Assembly (NCBI RefSeq): GCF_943590815.1
Contig: NZ_CALSBS010000007.1
Location: forward strand, 148,323-212,322
Source: Pseudocitrobacter vendiensis
GTDB taxonomy: Bacteria; Pseudomonadota; Gammaproteobacteria; Enterobacterales; Enterobacteriaceae
Direction of reading: 5' to 3'
Length of the DNA: 64,000 nt
Part shown: piece by piece, positions 10,350 to 19,582 of the stretch
Position numbering within the stretch: position 1 is the stretch's first letter
How the letters are laid out: the number at the start of each line of letters is the position of its first letter
Notes under the pieces: generated by a model
The model's database searches: none
What the model was told of the DNA's origin: nothing
What the model saw: only the letters and a program-made list of their open reading frames with translations
Program-made: the position numbers and the translations under genes

Positions 10350-11429
10350 TTACAGAACGTCAACCGCGTTCAGTTCTTTGAAAGCCTGCTCCAGACGCGC
10401 GCTCATGCTGGTCTGGCCAGCGCGCAGCCATACGCGCGGATCGTAGTATTTTTTGTTCGGCTGGTCTTCGCCTTTCGGGTTGCCCAACTGACCCTGCAGG
10501 TAAGCTTCGTTGGTTTTGTAGTAGTTCAGAATACCTTCCCAGGTTGCCCATTGGGTATCGGTATCGATGTTCATTTTCACTACGCCGTAGCTTACGGAAT
10601 CTTTGATTTCCTGAGCAGAAGAACCGGAACCGCCGTGGAAGACGAAGTTCAGGCTGTTGTGGGGCAGGTTGTGTTTCTTAGAAACATAGTCCTGAGAATC
10701 ACGCAGGATAGTCGGGGTCAGAACCACGTTACCTGGTTTGTATACGCCGTGTACGTTACCGAAGGAAGCGGCGATGGTGAAACGCGGGCTGATTTTGCTC
10801 AGTTCAGTGTACGCGTAATCAACGTCTTCCGGCTGAGTGTACAGTGCAGAAGCGTCCATGTGGCTGTTGTCCACGCCGTCTTCTTCACCACCGGTGCAAC
10901 CCAGTTCGATTTCCAGCGTCATGCCCATTTTGGACATACGCGCCAGGTATTTGGAGCAGATTTCGATGTTCTCGTGCAGAGACTCTTCAGACAGGTCGAT
11001 CATGTGAGAAGAGAACAGCGGTTTGCCGGTAGCAGCGAAGTGTTTTTCACCCGCGTCCAGCAGGCCGTCGATCCACGGCAGCAGTTTTTTCGCGCAGTGG
11101 TCAGTGTGCAGAATAACCGGCACACCGTAGTGCTCTGCCATCTGGTGAACGTGATGCGCGCCAGAGATAGCGCCCATGATGGCTGCGCCCTGAGGAACGT
11201 CAGTTTTCACGCCTTTACCCGCGATGAATGCTGCGCCACCGTTGGAGAACTGAACGATAACCGGTGCTTTAACTTTTGCAGCGGTTTCCAGAACGGCGTT
11301 GATGGAGTCGGTGCCCACGCAGTTTACTGCTGGCAGTGCAAAGTTGTTTTCTTTTGCTACCTGGAACACTTTCTGAACGTCATCACCAGTGATAACACCA
11401 GGTTTTACGAAATCAAAAATTTTAGACAT
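10350..11429 (-). CDS. fbaA: Class II fructose-1,6-bisphosphate aldolase
   Basis: Zn-dependent aldolase splitting fructose-1,6-bisphosphate to DHAP and glyceraldehyde-3-phosphate; 359 residues, as in E. coli. The zinc-binding start of the active site is seen in VILHTDHCAKKLLPW, with further ligands in the IELGCTGGEEDGVDN and FVFHGGSGSS regions. Last gene of the epd-pgk-fbaA operon; it sits 96 bp after pgk, with a terminator-like hairpin in between, so it probably also has its own promoter or relies on read-through. Confidence 0.99.
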   Translation of the reverse strand: MSKIFDFVKPGVITGDDVQKVFQVAKENNFALPAVNCVGTDSINAVLETAAKVKAPVIVQFSNGGAAFIAGKGVKTDVPQGAAIMGAISGAHHVHQMAEHYGVPVILHTDHCAKKLLPWIDGLLDAGEKHFAATGKPLFSSHMIDLSEESLHENIEICSKYLARMSKMGMTLEIELGCTGGEEDGVDNSHMDASALYTQPEDVDYAYTELSKISPRFTIAASFGNVHGVYKPGNVVLTPTILRDSQDYVSKKHNLPHNSLNFVFHGGSGSSAQEIKDSVSYGVVKMNIDTDTQWATWEGILNYYKTNEAYLQGQLGNPKGEDQPNKKYYDPRVWLRAGQTSMSARLEQAFKELNAVDVL

Positions 11430-11490
11430 GTTTACGAGTCCTATCTGTATCTTCGGCCGTTAGAAAAAGAAGTGCGAGCTATATAGCGCG

Positions 11491-11517
11491 CGAAAAACAG
11501 GCGGGTTTCCCCGCCTG
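11491..11517 (-). terminator. Attenuator-like terminator between pgk and fbaA
   Basis: Read on the minus strand, CAGGCGGG - GAAA - CCCGCCTG is followed by TTTTT. This is a complete intrinsic terminator directly after pgk, before fbaA. It would give separate control of fbaA. Confidence 0.75.
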
Positions 11518-11525
11518 CTCAAACA

Positions 11526-12689
11526 TTACTTCTTAGCGCGCTCTTCGAGCATTGCAACTGCTGGCAGTACTTTGCCTTCCACGAATTCGAGGAATGCGCC
11601 GCCGCCAGTGGAGATGTAGGAGATTTTGTCAGAGATACCGAACAGGTCGATAGCAGCCAGAGTGTCGCCGCCGCCTGCGATGGAGAATGCTTCGCTGTCT
11701 GCGATAGCGTTCGCCACGATTTCAGTACCTTTACGGAAGTTCGGGAATTCGAACACGCCAACCGGACCATTCCACAGGATGGTTTTCGCATTTTTCAGAA
11801 TTTCAGCCAGCTGCTGTGCAGATGCATCGCCGATATCCAGGATCTGCTCGTCTTCTTTCACGTCAGATACGGATTTCAGAGTCGCTGCCGCAGTTTCGGA
11901 GAACTCGGTTGCTACGCGTACATCAGTTGGAACCGGAATGTCACAGGTGGTCAGCAGACGTTTGGCTTCATCAACCAGGTCAGCTTCATACAGAGATTTA
12001 CCGACGTTGTGGCCTTGAGCGGCAACGAAGGTGTTCGCGATACCACCACCAACGATCAGTTGGTCAGCGATTTTAGACAGAGAGTCCAGAACGGTCAGTT
12101 TGGTGGAAACTTTAGAACCACCCACGATAGCCACCATCGGGCGAGCCGGTTCTTTCAGTGCTTTACCCAGCGCGTCCAGTTCAGCAGCCAGCAGCGGGCC
12201 TGCGCACGCAACGTCAGCGAATTTGCCGATACCGTGAGTAGAAGCCTGCGCACGGTGAGCAGTACCGAAAGCATCCATTACGAATACGTCGCACAGCGCA
12301 GCGTATTTTTTGGACAGTGCTTCGTCGTCTTTTTTCTCGCCTTTGTTGAAGCGAACGTTTTCCAGAACAACCAGTTCACCTGCAGCAACTTCAACGCCAT
12401 CCAGGTAATCTTTAACCAGACGTACCGGAGCAGACAATTTATCTTTCAGGTAATTAACAACCGGCAGCAGAGAGAATTCTTCGTTGTACTCGCCTTCGGT
12501 CGGACGACCCAGGTGGGAGGTTACCATCACTTTCGCGCCTTGTTTCAGGGCCAGTTCGATGGTCGGCAGGGAAGCACGGATACGCGCGTCGCTGGTTACT
12601 TTCCCTTCTTTAACTGGTACGTTCAGATCCGCACGGATAAAAACACGTTTACCAGCAAGATCCAGATCGGTCATCTTAATTACAGACAT
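11526..12689 (-). CDS. pgk: Phosphoglycerate kinase
   Basis: Glycolytic kinase that makes ATP from 1,3-bisphosphoglycerate; 387 residues, the normal bacterial length. Two Rossmann-like domains are visible: the N-terminal one binds 3-phosphoglycerate ([27 protein letters not shown]) and the C-terminal one binds nucleotide ([40 protein letters not shown]). Codon use is strongly optimised, as expected for a highly expressed gene. It lies 48 bp after epd. Confidence 0.99.
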   Translation of the reverse strand: MSVIKMTDLDLAGKRVFIRADLNVPVKEGKVTSDARIRASLPTIELALKQGAKVMVTSHLGRPTEGEYNEEFSLLPVVNYLKDKLSAPVRLVKDYLDGVEVAAGELVVLENVRFNKGEKKDDEALSKKYAALCDVFVMDAFGTAHRAQASTHGIGKFADVACAGPLLAAELDALGKALKEPARPMVAIVGGSKVSTKLTVLDSLSKIADQLIVGGGIANTFVAAQGHNVGKSLYEADLVDEAKRLLTTCDIPVPTDVRVATEFSETAAATLKSVSDVKEDEQILDIGDASAQQLAEILKNAKTILWNGPVGVFEFPNFRKGTEIVANAIADSEAFSIAGGGDTLAAIDLFGISDKISYISTGGGAFLEFVEGKVLPAVAMLEERAKK

Positions 12690-12737
12690 GGTGAATCCTC
12701 TCGTTGATTCATAAAGTTTTGCAGACGCATTCGCGTC

Positions 12738-13757
12738 CTACCTGAAACCTTGTGCGGCCATCGCTAACGTGGTGTCGAGCATTCGGTTAGCAAAGCCCCA
12801 TTCGTTATCGCACCAGACCAGTGTTTTGATCAGATGCGCCCCACTCACCCGCGTTTGGGTGCCATCGACAATGGCACTGTGCGGATCGTGGTTAAAATCT
12901 GTTGAGACCAACGGTAATTCCGTATAGTCAACTATACCATGAAATGCATCCCGTGCTGCTTTTTGCAGCAACTGGTTGACTTCATTAGCGTTTACCGGAT
13001 TTTTCACCGTTACGCTCAGGTCGATTGCCGTGACGTTAATGGTTGGTACACGCACCGCAATCGCTTCGAATCGGTCATTAAACTGCGGGAAAATACGCGT
13101 AATTCCTGCGGCAAGCTTTGTATCAACGGGAATGATCGACTGACTCGCGGCACGCGTGCGGCGCAGGTCCGGATGATAGGCGTCAATCACCTGTTGATCG
13201 TGCATCGCGGAGTGAATCGTCGTCACCGTCCCCGACTCAATGCCCCAGGCATCATCCAACAGTTTTATGATGGGGATTATGCAATTCGTGGTACAGGAGG
13301 CATTGGAGACAATTCGGTGTTCGGGGCGTAACGCGTCATGGTTCACGCCATAAACCACCGTGGCGTCGAGGTCGTTGCTACCGGGATGTGAAAAGAGCAC
13401 CTTCTTCGCGCCTGCGGCGATATGCGCTTCGCCGTCCGCTCGACTACCGTACACACCGGTACAATCAAGCACCACATCAACCGACAGTTCACGCCAGGGC
13501 AGCGCGTTAATCTCGCGCTCGTGCAGAAGACGAATGCTGTCGTCGCCGACAAACAGCTGTTCCCGTTCCTGGCGAACGTCCCAGGCAAAACGGCCATGGC
13601 TGGTGTCATATTTCAACAAATGCGCGATGCCCGCAGCATCCGCCAGTTCATTGATTGCCACCACGGTGATTTCCGCACGGCGTCCGGATTCATACAAAGC
13701 ACGAACCACGTTACGCCCAATGCGACCGAAGCCATTAATCGCTACGCGTACGGTCAT
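12738..13757 (-). CDS. epd: D-erythrose-4-phosphate dehydrogenase
   Basis: NAD-dependent GAPDH-family enzyme, 339 residues, oxidising erythrose-4-phosphate to 4-phosphoerythronate for pyridoxal-phosphate synthesis. The NAD-binding N-terminus ([21 protein letters not shown]) and the catalytic cysteine motif SNASCTTNC are present. I call it Epd rather than GapA because of its position before pgk-fbaA and the E. coli-Epd-like stretches ([28 protein letters not shown]). First gene of the operon. Confidence 0.96.
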   Translation of the reverse strand: MTVRVAINGFGRIGRNVVRALYESGRRAEITVVAINELADAAGIAHLLKYDTSHGRFAWDVRQEREQLFVGDDSIRLLHEREINALPWRELSVDVVLDCTGVYGSRADGEAHIAAGAKKVLFSHPGSNDLDATVVYGVNHDALRPEHRIVSNASCTTNCIIPIIKLLDDAWGIESGTVTTIHSAMHDQQVIDAYHPDLRRTRAASQSIIPVDTKLAAGITRIFPQFNDRFEAIAVRVPTINVTAIDLSVTVKNPVNANEVNQLLQKAARDAFHGIVDYTELPLVSTDFNHDPHSAIVDGTQTRVSGAHLIKTLVWCDNEWGFANRMLDTTLAMAAQGFR

Positions 13758-13950
13758 AGGTCTCCTGCAAGGTCATCCCAAAGCAATGTGGCTGACAGAG
13801 TAATGCAGCAAATCATTCCGGGAAACCTTACCTGCCACAAACAGTGACTGATTGGTCAAATGTCGAACACTTCATCGACTGAAACGCTTCAGCCAGAATA
13901 AGCGAAACCTGGAATAAAAGGAATGATTGTCCAGACAAACGCACCAGGAA

Positions 13951-13966
13951 TCTGACGTACATCACA
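13951..13966. promoter_or_regulatory. Candidate CRP site upstream of epd
   Basis: TCTGA-CGTACA-TCACA, one mismatch from the CRP consensus halves, about 195 bp upstream of epd. The E. coli epd-pgk-fbaA operon is known to be CRP-controlled, so the site may be functional. It could equally serve the small unit at 14.07 kb. Confidence 0.45.
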
Positions 13967-14068
13967 TTTCTACAGGAATAATTAGCAGCGTTATGCCAGA
14001 ACGTGTCGGGCGATGGAATAAAGACCGGGTACGGATTCAGACTATCTTTGAATGAGTGATGAGGCGAA

Positions 14069-14230
14069 ATGAAGGGTAAAATTTGCTCGTCGATGCGTAA
14101 GTCATCGGCAGGTGCAACGGCGCGGGGACTTTTTCCGTGCGGCTCCTTGCACTGGAAAAAGAAAACCCCCGTCGTTGCGATATTAAACAGGCAAACTACG
14201 GGGGTGATCCATGACTCTCAACAGGTCTAG
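14069..14230 (+). CDS. Possible 53-codon leader peptide over an RNA hairpin
   Basis: Small ORF starting MKGKICSSMRKSSAG and ending IHDSQQV, with GAGG five bases before its ATG. It runs straight through two overlapping RNA hairpins (14117-14180 and 14164-14205) and ends 20 bases inside the next small ORF. The peptide matches nothing I know. Its value, if any, is probably that translation would control which hairpin forms. It may be chance. Confidence 0.3.
   Translation: MKGKICSSMRKSSAGATARGLFPCGSLHWKKKTPVVAILNRQTTGVIHDSQQV
14117..14206 (+). ncRNA. Structured RNA with two mutually exclusive hairpins
   Basis: Three elements occur in order. GCAACGGCGCGGGG (about 14117-14130) can pair with CCCCGTCGTTGC (about 14167-14178). 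Inside this is a hairpin, CTTTTTCC-GTGC ... GCAC-T-GGAAAAAG. The strand ACCCCCGT (from 14165) can instead pair perfectly with ACGGGGGT (about 14198-14205), which contains the Shine-Dalgarno-like GGGGGTG just before the ATG at 14211. The two pairings exclude each other, as in metastable type I toxin mRNAs or attenuators. Pairing was read by eye, with no energy calculation. Confidence 0.5.
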
Positions 14231-14339
14231 GATAGCCGCTGACGCTTGCCGCTTCAAGCAGGATTTGCGGTATGGATATTCTGAAATTCGCTATGTTGAT
14301 GGTTGTACTTCATATAACAGTATCGTCAATGATACATAA
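14211..14339 (+). CDS. 42-codon ORF with a Hok-like C-terminal motif, possibly decayed
   Basis: Encodes MTLNRSRIAADACRF... and later SEIRYVDGCTSY. The stretch EIRYVDG resembles EIRYRDG of plasmid R1 Hok. The DNA just before (AGGATAGCC followed by TTGCCGC) recalls the mok leader region of hok loci. The hydrophobic membrane segment of Hok is missing in this frame, so the ORF would be a remnant or a Mok-like leader. The likeness is short and could be coincidence. Confidence 0.3.
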   Translation: MTLNRSRIAADACRFKQDLRYGYSEIRYVDGCTSYNSIVNDT

Positions 14340-14415
14340 TGATTTACACCCCTCTCCGGTTCATCGCGTTATTTATACGCTAAGCGAAGGAGAAATTCCG
14401 TACCGCTATTCTTAA
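14272..14415 (+). CDS. 47-residue small hydrophobic protein, possible type I toxin
   Basis: ATG inside the previous small ORF, in another frame. It encodes MDILKFAMLMVVLHITVSSM followed by a polar tail ending in EIPYRYS. About 16 hydrophobic residues at the N-terminus could span the membrane. The layout (structured leader, overlapping leader ORF, small membrane peptide, strong terminator) is that of a type I toxin gene, though the peptide matches no toxin family I know. Confidence 0.35.
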   Translation: MDILKFAMLMVVLHITVSSMIHNDLHPSPVHRVIYTLSEGEIPYRYS

Positions 14416-14445
14416 TTTGAAACTGGCTAACGTTGTACCTTGACT

Positions 14446-14472
14446 AGCCCCGCTTCGGCGGGGCTTTTCTTT
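14446..14472 (+). terminator. Strong UUCG terminator of the small unit
   Basis: AGCCCCGC - TTCG - GCGGGGCT followed by a TTTTCTTT tract: an 8-bp stem with an extra-stable UUCG loop. It closes the unit that starts near 14.04 kb and isolates it from the PTS operon. Confidence 0.85.
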
Positions 14473-14612
14473 GCGATAAATAAATACGCACTAATCATAG
14501 ATATCTTCAATATTTATTTATCGCCGCCCCTGTCACACAATCCCATTTTTACAGTGATAAACTTCCCGTTCGTTTTTAAATAAACACTGCAGCCATGCGG
14601 CCTGCGTGGTAA

Positions 14613-14651
14613 CTAATAATTATTAGCGTCATCAATAAAAAATACGCTAAT
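14613..14651. promoter_or_regulatory. Inverted repeats upstream of the PTS operon
   Basis: A perfect 14-bp palindrome CTAATAATTATTAG (14613-14626) overlaps a second inverted repeat, ATTAGCGT (14622-14629) - N14 - ACGCTAAT (14644-14651), 100-140 bp before the EIICB gene. These are candidate operators. No regulator gene lies in the cluster itself, so the factor would be encoded elsewhere. Confidence 0.4.
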
Positions 14652-14750
14652 TACATTTGCAATATAAATATAAAAATCCAGAAGGCCGCAAATAAAAACA
14701 GAGGAATTCAGCCGATTTATCATCGGAAGATATATTCACAAGGATAATTT

Positions 14751-16382
14751 ATGAAGCAGCAGATGCAAATGATTGGCCAGGCCATGCTGGTCCCTATATC
14801 GATTATCACCATTGGCTCCATGTTTATGGGCTTTGGCAGCGCCTTCACGAATACAGAAACCCTTGCAGCGTTGCATCTCTCCTCGCTCATCAGCAAAGGT
14901 TCGCCTGGATACATCGCCTTTAGCGTCATGAAAGCCACTGGCGATGTCGTATTTCGCAATCTTCCGCTCTTTTTCTCCATCGGCGTCGCTTTCGGGCTGG
15001 CAAAGAAAGAGAAAGCCTGGGCCGCGTTTTCTGGCGCAGTGTGCTTTATGGCGATGCACTATATCCTCAACACACTGTTGGATTCCCAGGGCATCAGCGC
15101 GCAAACCACCACCGCAGACTGGTTTATCACTCAGCAGCACATGGACCCGGTAGCGGCCGTACAGAAAGCTTCAATCTATACCACCGAACTGGGCATGTTC
15201 ACCTATCGCATGAGCGTTTTTGGCGGGATGGCGGTTGGCCTGACCACCGCCTGGCTGCACAATCGTCTGTATAATGTGAAGCTACCGCTGGTGCTTTCAT
15301 TCTTTGCCGGTACGCGTACGGTACCCATTGTTACGCTGGTTGTTGGGGCGTTGATGGGCGTGGCGCTCTATTTTATCTGGCCCCCCATTGGCTGGATGCT
15401 GGCGCAGTTCAGTAAAATGATCGGCGATTCCGGTCTGTTCGGCACCTTTATCTGGGCGATTGCTGATAAATCGCTTCTCCCCGTAGGGCTGCACCACCTT
15501 ATCACAACACCTATCCGCCTGACCGAACTCGGCGGCTCGATGGAAATTTGCGATAACCTGGTCAGCGGTACCACCAATATTTATATGGCGCAGCTGGGTT
15601 GTGAATCGTCGCACGAGCTACTGGTACGCGGTTTTCAGTCTGGCCGCGTGGTGATTCACTTCGGTGCACTGCCGGGTGCCGCCCTGGCGATGTACCACTG
15701 TTCACGCTCAAGTCATAAAAAAGTGGTCGCCGGCTTACTGCTCCCCGTCGTCGCAACCATGATGCTGTTTGGCATTACCGAGCCCATTGAATACACCTTT
15801 TTGTTCGTCGCGCCATGGCTGTTCTACTTTGTGCACGTACCGCTAACTGGCCTGATTTTTGTCTTGTCAGAAATGGCGAATATTTCCGTATATGGCGGCT
15901 GTCTGAAAGACATTCTTCCTGTACTGCTTCAGCCGGATAAACTCGATATGTGGGGTTATCTGTGGCTGACCCCGCTCTTCTTCGCCGTTTACTATTTTTT
16001 ATTCCGCTATCTGATTACGCGCTTTAACGTGATGACCCCAGGCCGCGAAGAGGACACCGCTGCAGACGAAGGCGTCAGGCTGTTCAGTAAGCAAGACTTT
16101 AAAGACAAAGCGAATGCCAGCGCGGCGCAAAGCACCCTTTTTGCCCAACAGATTATTGATGCCCTGGGTGGCCCACAAAATATTTCGCAGTTCGATAACT
16201 GTATATCCCGACTCCGCGTCGAGGTCATTGACCCGGCTCGCGTCGCCAGCGACGACGTCTGGAAAAAAAGCCTGCGTGCGAAAGGCGTCGTCCACGTCAG
16301 TGAAAAAGGCCTGCAGGTCATTTACGGCGCGGAAGTGGTGATGATTGCCGGCGACTGCAAAGAACTGCTGGGGGAAGCGTAA
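14751..16382 (+). CDS. PTS EIICB permease, glucose/maltose family
   Basis: A 543-residue sugar-PTS permease with fused domains. The EIIC membrane part (about 1-420) has many hydrophobic helices and the family motif GITEPIEYTFLFVAPWLF. The EIIB domain follows a linker, with its phosphorylated cysteine at residue 484 in FDNCISRLRVEV. There is no EIIA domain here or in the neighbours, so phosphate is probably supplied by the glucose EIIA (Crr). AAGGATA precedes the ATG. It imports and phosphorylates the substrate of the downstream hydrolases, plausibly an alpha-mannoside; the exact sugar is unknown. Confidence 0.85.
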   Translation: MKQQMQMIGQAMLVPISIITIGSMFMGFGSAFTNTETLAALHLSSLISKGSPGYIAFSVMKATGDVVFRNLPLFFSIGVAFGLAKKEKAWAAFSGAVCFMAMHYILNTLLDSQGISAQTTTADWFITQQHMDPVAAVQKASIYTTELGMFTYRMSVFGGMAVGLTTAWLHNRLYNVKLPLVLSFFAGTRTVPIVTLVVGALMGVALYFIWPPIGWMLAQFSKMIGDSGLFGTFIWAIADKSLLPVGLHHLITTPIRLTELGGSMEICDNLVSGTTNIYMAQLGCESSHELLVRGFQSGRVVIHFGALPGAALAMYHCSRSSHKKVVAGLLLPVVATMMLFGITEPIEYTFLFVAPWLFYFVHVPLTGLIFVLSEMANISVYGGCLKDILPVLLQPDKLDMWGYLWLTPLFFAVYYFLFRYLITRFNVMTPGREEDTAADEGVRLFSKQDFKDKANASAAQSTLFAQQIIDALGGPQNISQFDNCISRLRVEVIDPARVASDDVWKKSLRAKGVVHVSEKGLQVIYGAEVVMIAGDCKELLGEA

Positions 16383-17590
16383 TGGAATCCACTACTCTGC
16401 ACCAAAGTGTTGTTTCCCATCCTTACGATGAGAAACAGCTCAGGCCCGTTACCTTCGAAGTGGACGGCGAGGTCGATAAGCTGATTATCAGCTACCGTTT
16501 TAGCGAAGGAAATGTGGTGGATCTGGGCCTCGCACGCGGTGATGAGATCATTGGCTGGAGCGGCGGCGCGCGAAAGGAGTTGGTTATCAGCGAATCATTC
16601 GCCACGCCGGGCTACCTCCGAACGCCCATCAGCAAAGGCACCTGGTCGGTGCTGCTCGGTCTGTACAAAATTCGTGGCGAATGCCGCATCGATATCGATA
16701 TCACTTTGCAGCGCAAAACGGCTCGATGGCTGACGGGCGATACGCATGTCCACTCGGAACACAGTGATGGCAAGCTTTCTGTGGAGGCATTAATTGAGCG
16801 CGCAATGGGACTGAACTTCGATTTCCTGTGTCTGACCGATCACAACACCACCTCACAGAACCGGGTGATTGCCGGAATGAACGCGCCGCTGACGCTCATT
16901 CCCGGCATGGAACTCACCACCGATCGCGGGCACGTTAACTTTCTTGGTCTGACCCAGCCCGTGGAACGCTTTCTTCCGCATTTTAGCGAGCAAGATATCA
17001 CGGCCAAAATGGACGAGGCTCGCCGCAACGGCGCACGCATCGGCATCAATCACCCTTTCTGCCACTACTGCCCCTGGATGCTGCCGTTTCGCGGCCACGA
17101 CTGGCTGGAGCTATGGAATGGCCCATGGGATGCCACCGGCAATGAGATGACCTTCCAGTACTGGTTACAGTTGCTGTACGACGGCATCAAAGTACCGGTT
17201 ACCGCAGGTAGCGATTTTCATAAAGAGAAAGATCAGATCCTGCCGCGCATCAGCGTACTGACGCAAAGCGCCGAGCGCGAGGATATCTTGCGTGGCCTTG
17301 AACGTGGGCAAAGTTATCTGCATAGCGACAGTGAAACCCGGTTAAACCGTTTTGTCATGGGTGACGATGGTATTGGCGAAACCACGAACCGCCATGTGCT
17401 TCAGGTCAATCTCGATACCCGCCCCGACAACCAGGTCCTGCTTTACACGCAGAAGAAAATCTATCTGCTCAACAACCGTAACGGCCATATCAATCAGGAC
17501 GTCGATTGCAGCGACAGCACATTTGCTTTTTTACGGGTTAATCACGAACAGACAGCCCAGTTGATTACCAACCCCATTTTCAGGGAGTGA
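16382..17590 (+). CDS. PHP-domain metal-dependent hydrolase (CehA/McbA type)
   Basis: A 402-residue protein. The first 120 residues or so resemble a beta-sandwich. A PHP phosphoesterase domain then begins at WLTGDTHVHSEHSDGKLSVEALI with the metal-binding H-x-H, and continues with FLCLTDHNTTS, LIPGMELTTDRGHVNFLG, GINHPF and VTAGSDFHKEKD, which carry further His and Asp ligands. PHP enzymes cleave phosphate or carbamate esters. Overlapping the EIICB stop codon, it is translationally coupled and might dephosphorylate the PTS product. That role is inferred. Confidence 0.8.
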   Translation: MESTTLHQSVVSHPYDEKQLRPVTFEVDGEVDKLIISYRFSEGNVVDLGLARGDEIIGWSGGARKELVISESFATPGYLRTPISKGTWSVLLGLYKIRGECRIDIDITLQRKTARWLTGDTHVHSEHSDGKLSVEALIERAMGLNFDFLCLTDHNTTSQNRVIAGMNAPLTLIPGMELTTDRGHVNFLGLTQPVERFLPHFSEQDITAKMDEARRNGARIGINHPFCHYCPWMLPFRGHDWLELWNGPWDATGNEMTFQYWLQLLYDGIKVPVTAGSDFHKEKDQILPRISVLTQSAEREDILRGLERGQSYLHSDSETRLNRFVMGDDGIGETTNRHVLQVNLDTRPDNQVLLYTQKKIYLLNNRNGHINQDVDCSDSTFAFLRVNHEQTAQLITNPIFRE

Positions 17591-17593
17591 AAA

Positions 17594-19582
17594 ATGAAAC
17601 GCGTACACATTATCTATAAAACGCATCTGGACATCGGTTTCACCGATTTTGCGCAGGTGATTGAAGATAAATACCTGAATGAGTTTATTCCGTCGGTCAT
17701 CAATCTTGCCCAGCAGGTGAACCGCGACGGGCAAAAAAACTTTATCTGGAGCTGCGGCTCCTGGCTCATTCAGCGCTATTTCCAGAAGGCAGATCGCGCG
17801 TCTCAGGAGAGGCTTGTCGAGGCAATTAAGCAGGGCGATATTGTCTGGCATGCGCTGCCGTTCACCACCCACAGCGAACTGCTGACACCGCAGCTGTTAC
17901 AACACGGTCTTTCATACAGTCAGGCGCTGGATGCGCGTTTCGGACGTCACACCATCGCCGCGAAAATGACCGACGTTCCTGGCCATCCTCAAACGCTGAT
18001 TCCCTGGCTTGCTGATGCGGGCGTTCGTTATCTGCATCTTGGCGTTAACCCGGCATCCTGCCCACCCGACGTGCCGCCGCTGTTCCTGTGGAAATATGGC
18101 GACAAGAGTCTCATCGTTAACTACTCCTTCGGCGGCTATGGCAATGAAACCTGGTGCGAAGTGCTGGATGAGCTGTTGGTCTTCTGCCATGCAGAAGATA
18201 ACTGCTCGCCACCCTCGGCAAGCCATGTATTGCAGCTTATCGACCGCTACCGGGAGCGCTATCCGGAGGCGGAAGTCAGCGCCTCCACGCTCGATAACTT
18301 CGCCGCGCGGCTGGAAACCGTGCGTCACATGCTACCGGTGATTGAGGCCGAAATGGGTGACACCTGGAATCACGGAATCGGCACCGACCCGGCAAAAGTC
18401 AGCCGCTACCGTCGGGTGACAACCCTGCTTGCACAACTGCCACAGCCCAATCCGCAGGCGCTGGATGCGCTGCTGATGATCCCGGAACACACCTGGGGCA
18501 TGGATCTCAAACTGCATCTTGGCGATTACAGCCACTACCTGCCCGAGGAGTTTGATTGCGCACGTAAAGCCGATAACGTTACCGATCCGATGCCTGAGAA
18601 ATACGCATTCATTCAGCAGTTTGTCGATAAACTTCCGCACCGTAAAATTCGAGGCTATCGCCATTTTGCCCGTTCGTGGCAGGAGCAGCGAAACTATCTG
18701 GAAAGCGCATTTACCCATCTTCCCGACGCGCTGGTGCAGGCAAGCCAGCCCATCCCCGTTGCAGTGGAGGGTGAAGTCACGGCTTCTCGCCTGTTCCGCT
18801 TTGGTGATTACACCCTCTCTCTGGCGCAGGATGGTAGCCTGACCTCGCTGCAGATACGCGAAGCTGAACAGCTTCAGGCCCCCCTTGGACGGCTGATTTA
18901 CCGTCAGGTGGGTTATCAGGAGTATGACCAGTTCCGCGCGCGCTATATGCAAAACATGGAGGTGACCTCCGTCTGGTCGCTCTCCGATTTCACCAAGCCA
19001 GGCATGGAGCTCTATTCGCACCCTGTCACCACACAACAGGCGGATTTTGCGCTACACCAGGCCCGCTGGCGTGAAGACGATGAGGCCTGGTATTTACTGG
19101 CGATAACACGCCCGATGGCGGACAACAGCATGATCATCCGTCTGCCGGAGGAAATCCGGACCGAATACCGTTTCAGTAAAAGCCACCACGATGTCACCCT
19201 GCGCGTTTCGATTTTTGGCAAACAGGCTAACCGCTTGCCGGAGGAGATCTGGCTGCAACTCGGCCTTGCCGAGACACAACACAGCCAGTGCGACAAGCTG
19301 GGCTACCCGCTGAACTGGCATAACATCATTAAAAATGGCAACCGCAACCTGCACGCCGTGGAGTCAGCCAGCACCCCGAACTGGACGCTGGAACCCATTG
19401 ACGCCCCGCTGCTGGCACTGTTCGAACCGCGCGTACTTTGCTTTAACGATCACCCGCAAACCAGCGCCAGCCTCTACGGCCAGCTTTACAACAACATCTG
19501 GGGCACCAATTTCCCGATGTGGTATGAGGAAGATATTCACGCTGAATATCAATTGCATTTCCACTTGGGAGAAACCGCATGA
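17594..19582 (+). CDS. DUF5054 glycosidase-like protein (GH38-related fold)
   Basis: A 662-residue DUF5054 protein, a poorly studied family distantly related to GH38 alpha-mannosidases. A GH38-like metal motif H-x-D is seen in KTHLDIGF (H11, D13), and MTDVPGHPQTLIPWLADAG holds D127 where GH38 has its nucleophile (PDTFGH). Other notable stretches are SCGSWLIQRYF and MGDTWNHGIGTDP. No signal peptide, so cytoplasmic. It sits between the PHP and GH38 genes (4-bp overlap with the latter), so the two enzymes probably act one after the other on the same imported compound. Confidence 0.75.
   Translation: MKRVHIIYKTHLDIGFTDFAQVIEDKYLNEFIPSVINLAQQVNRDGQKNFIWSCGSWLIQRYFQKADRASQERLVEAIKQGDIVWHALPFTTHSELLTPQLLQHGLSYSQALDARFGRHTIAAKMTDVPGHPQTLIPWLADAGVRYLHLGVNPASCPPDVPPLFLWKYGDKSLIVNYSFGGYGNETWCEVLDELLVFCHAEDNCSPPSASHVLQLIDRYRERYPEAEVSASTLDNFAARLETVRHMLPVIEAEMGDTWNHGIGTDPAKVSRYRRVTTLLAQLPQPNPQALDALLMIPEHTWGMDLKLHLGDYSHYLPEEFDCARKADNVTDPMPEKYAFIQQFVDKLPHRKIRGYRHFARSWQEQRNYLESAFTHLPDALVQASQPIPVAVEGEVTASRLFRFGDYTLSLAQDGSLTSLQIREAEQLQAPLGRLIYRQVGYQEYDQFRARYMQNMEVTSVWSLSDFTKPGMELYSHPVTTQQADFALHQARWREDDEAWYLLAITRPMADNSMIIRLPEEIRTEYRFSKSHHDVTLRVSIFGKQANRLPEEIWLQLGLAETQHSQCDKLGYPLNWHNIIKNGNRNLHAVESASTPNWTLEPIDAPLLALFEPRVLCFNDHPQTSASLYGQLYNNIWGTNFPMWYEEDIHAEYQLHFHLGETA

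Noticed and set aside
12738..13757. GapA rather than Epd
   Set aside because: Position before pgk-fbaA and Epd-like stretches favour epd; gapA lies elsewhere in enterics.
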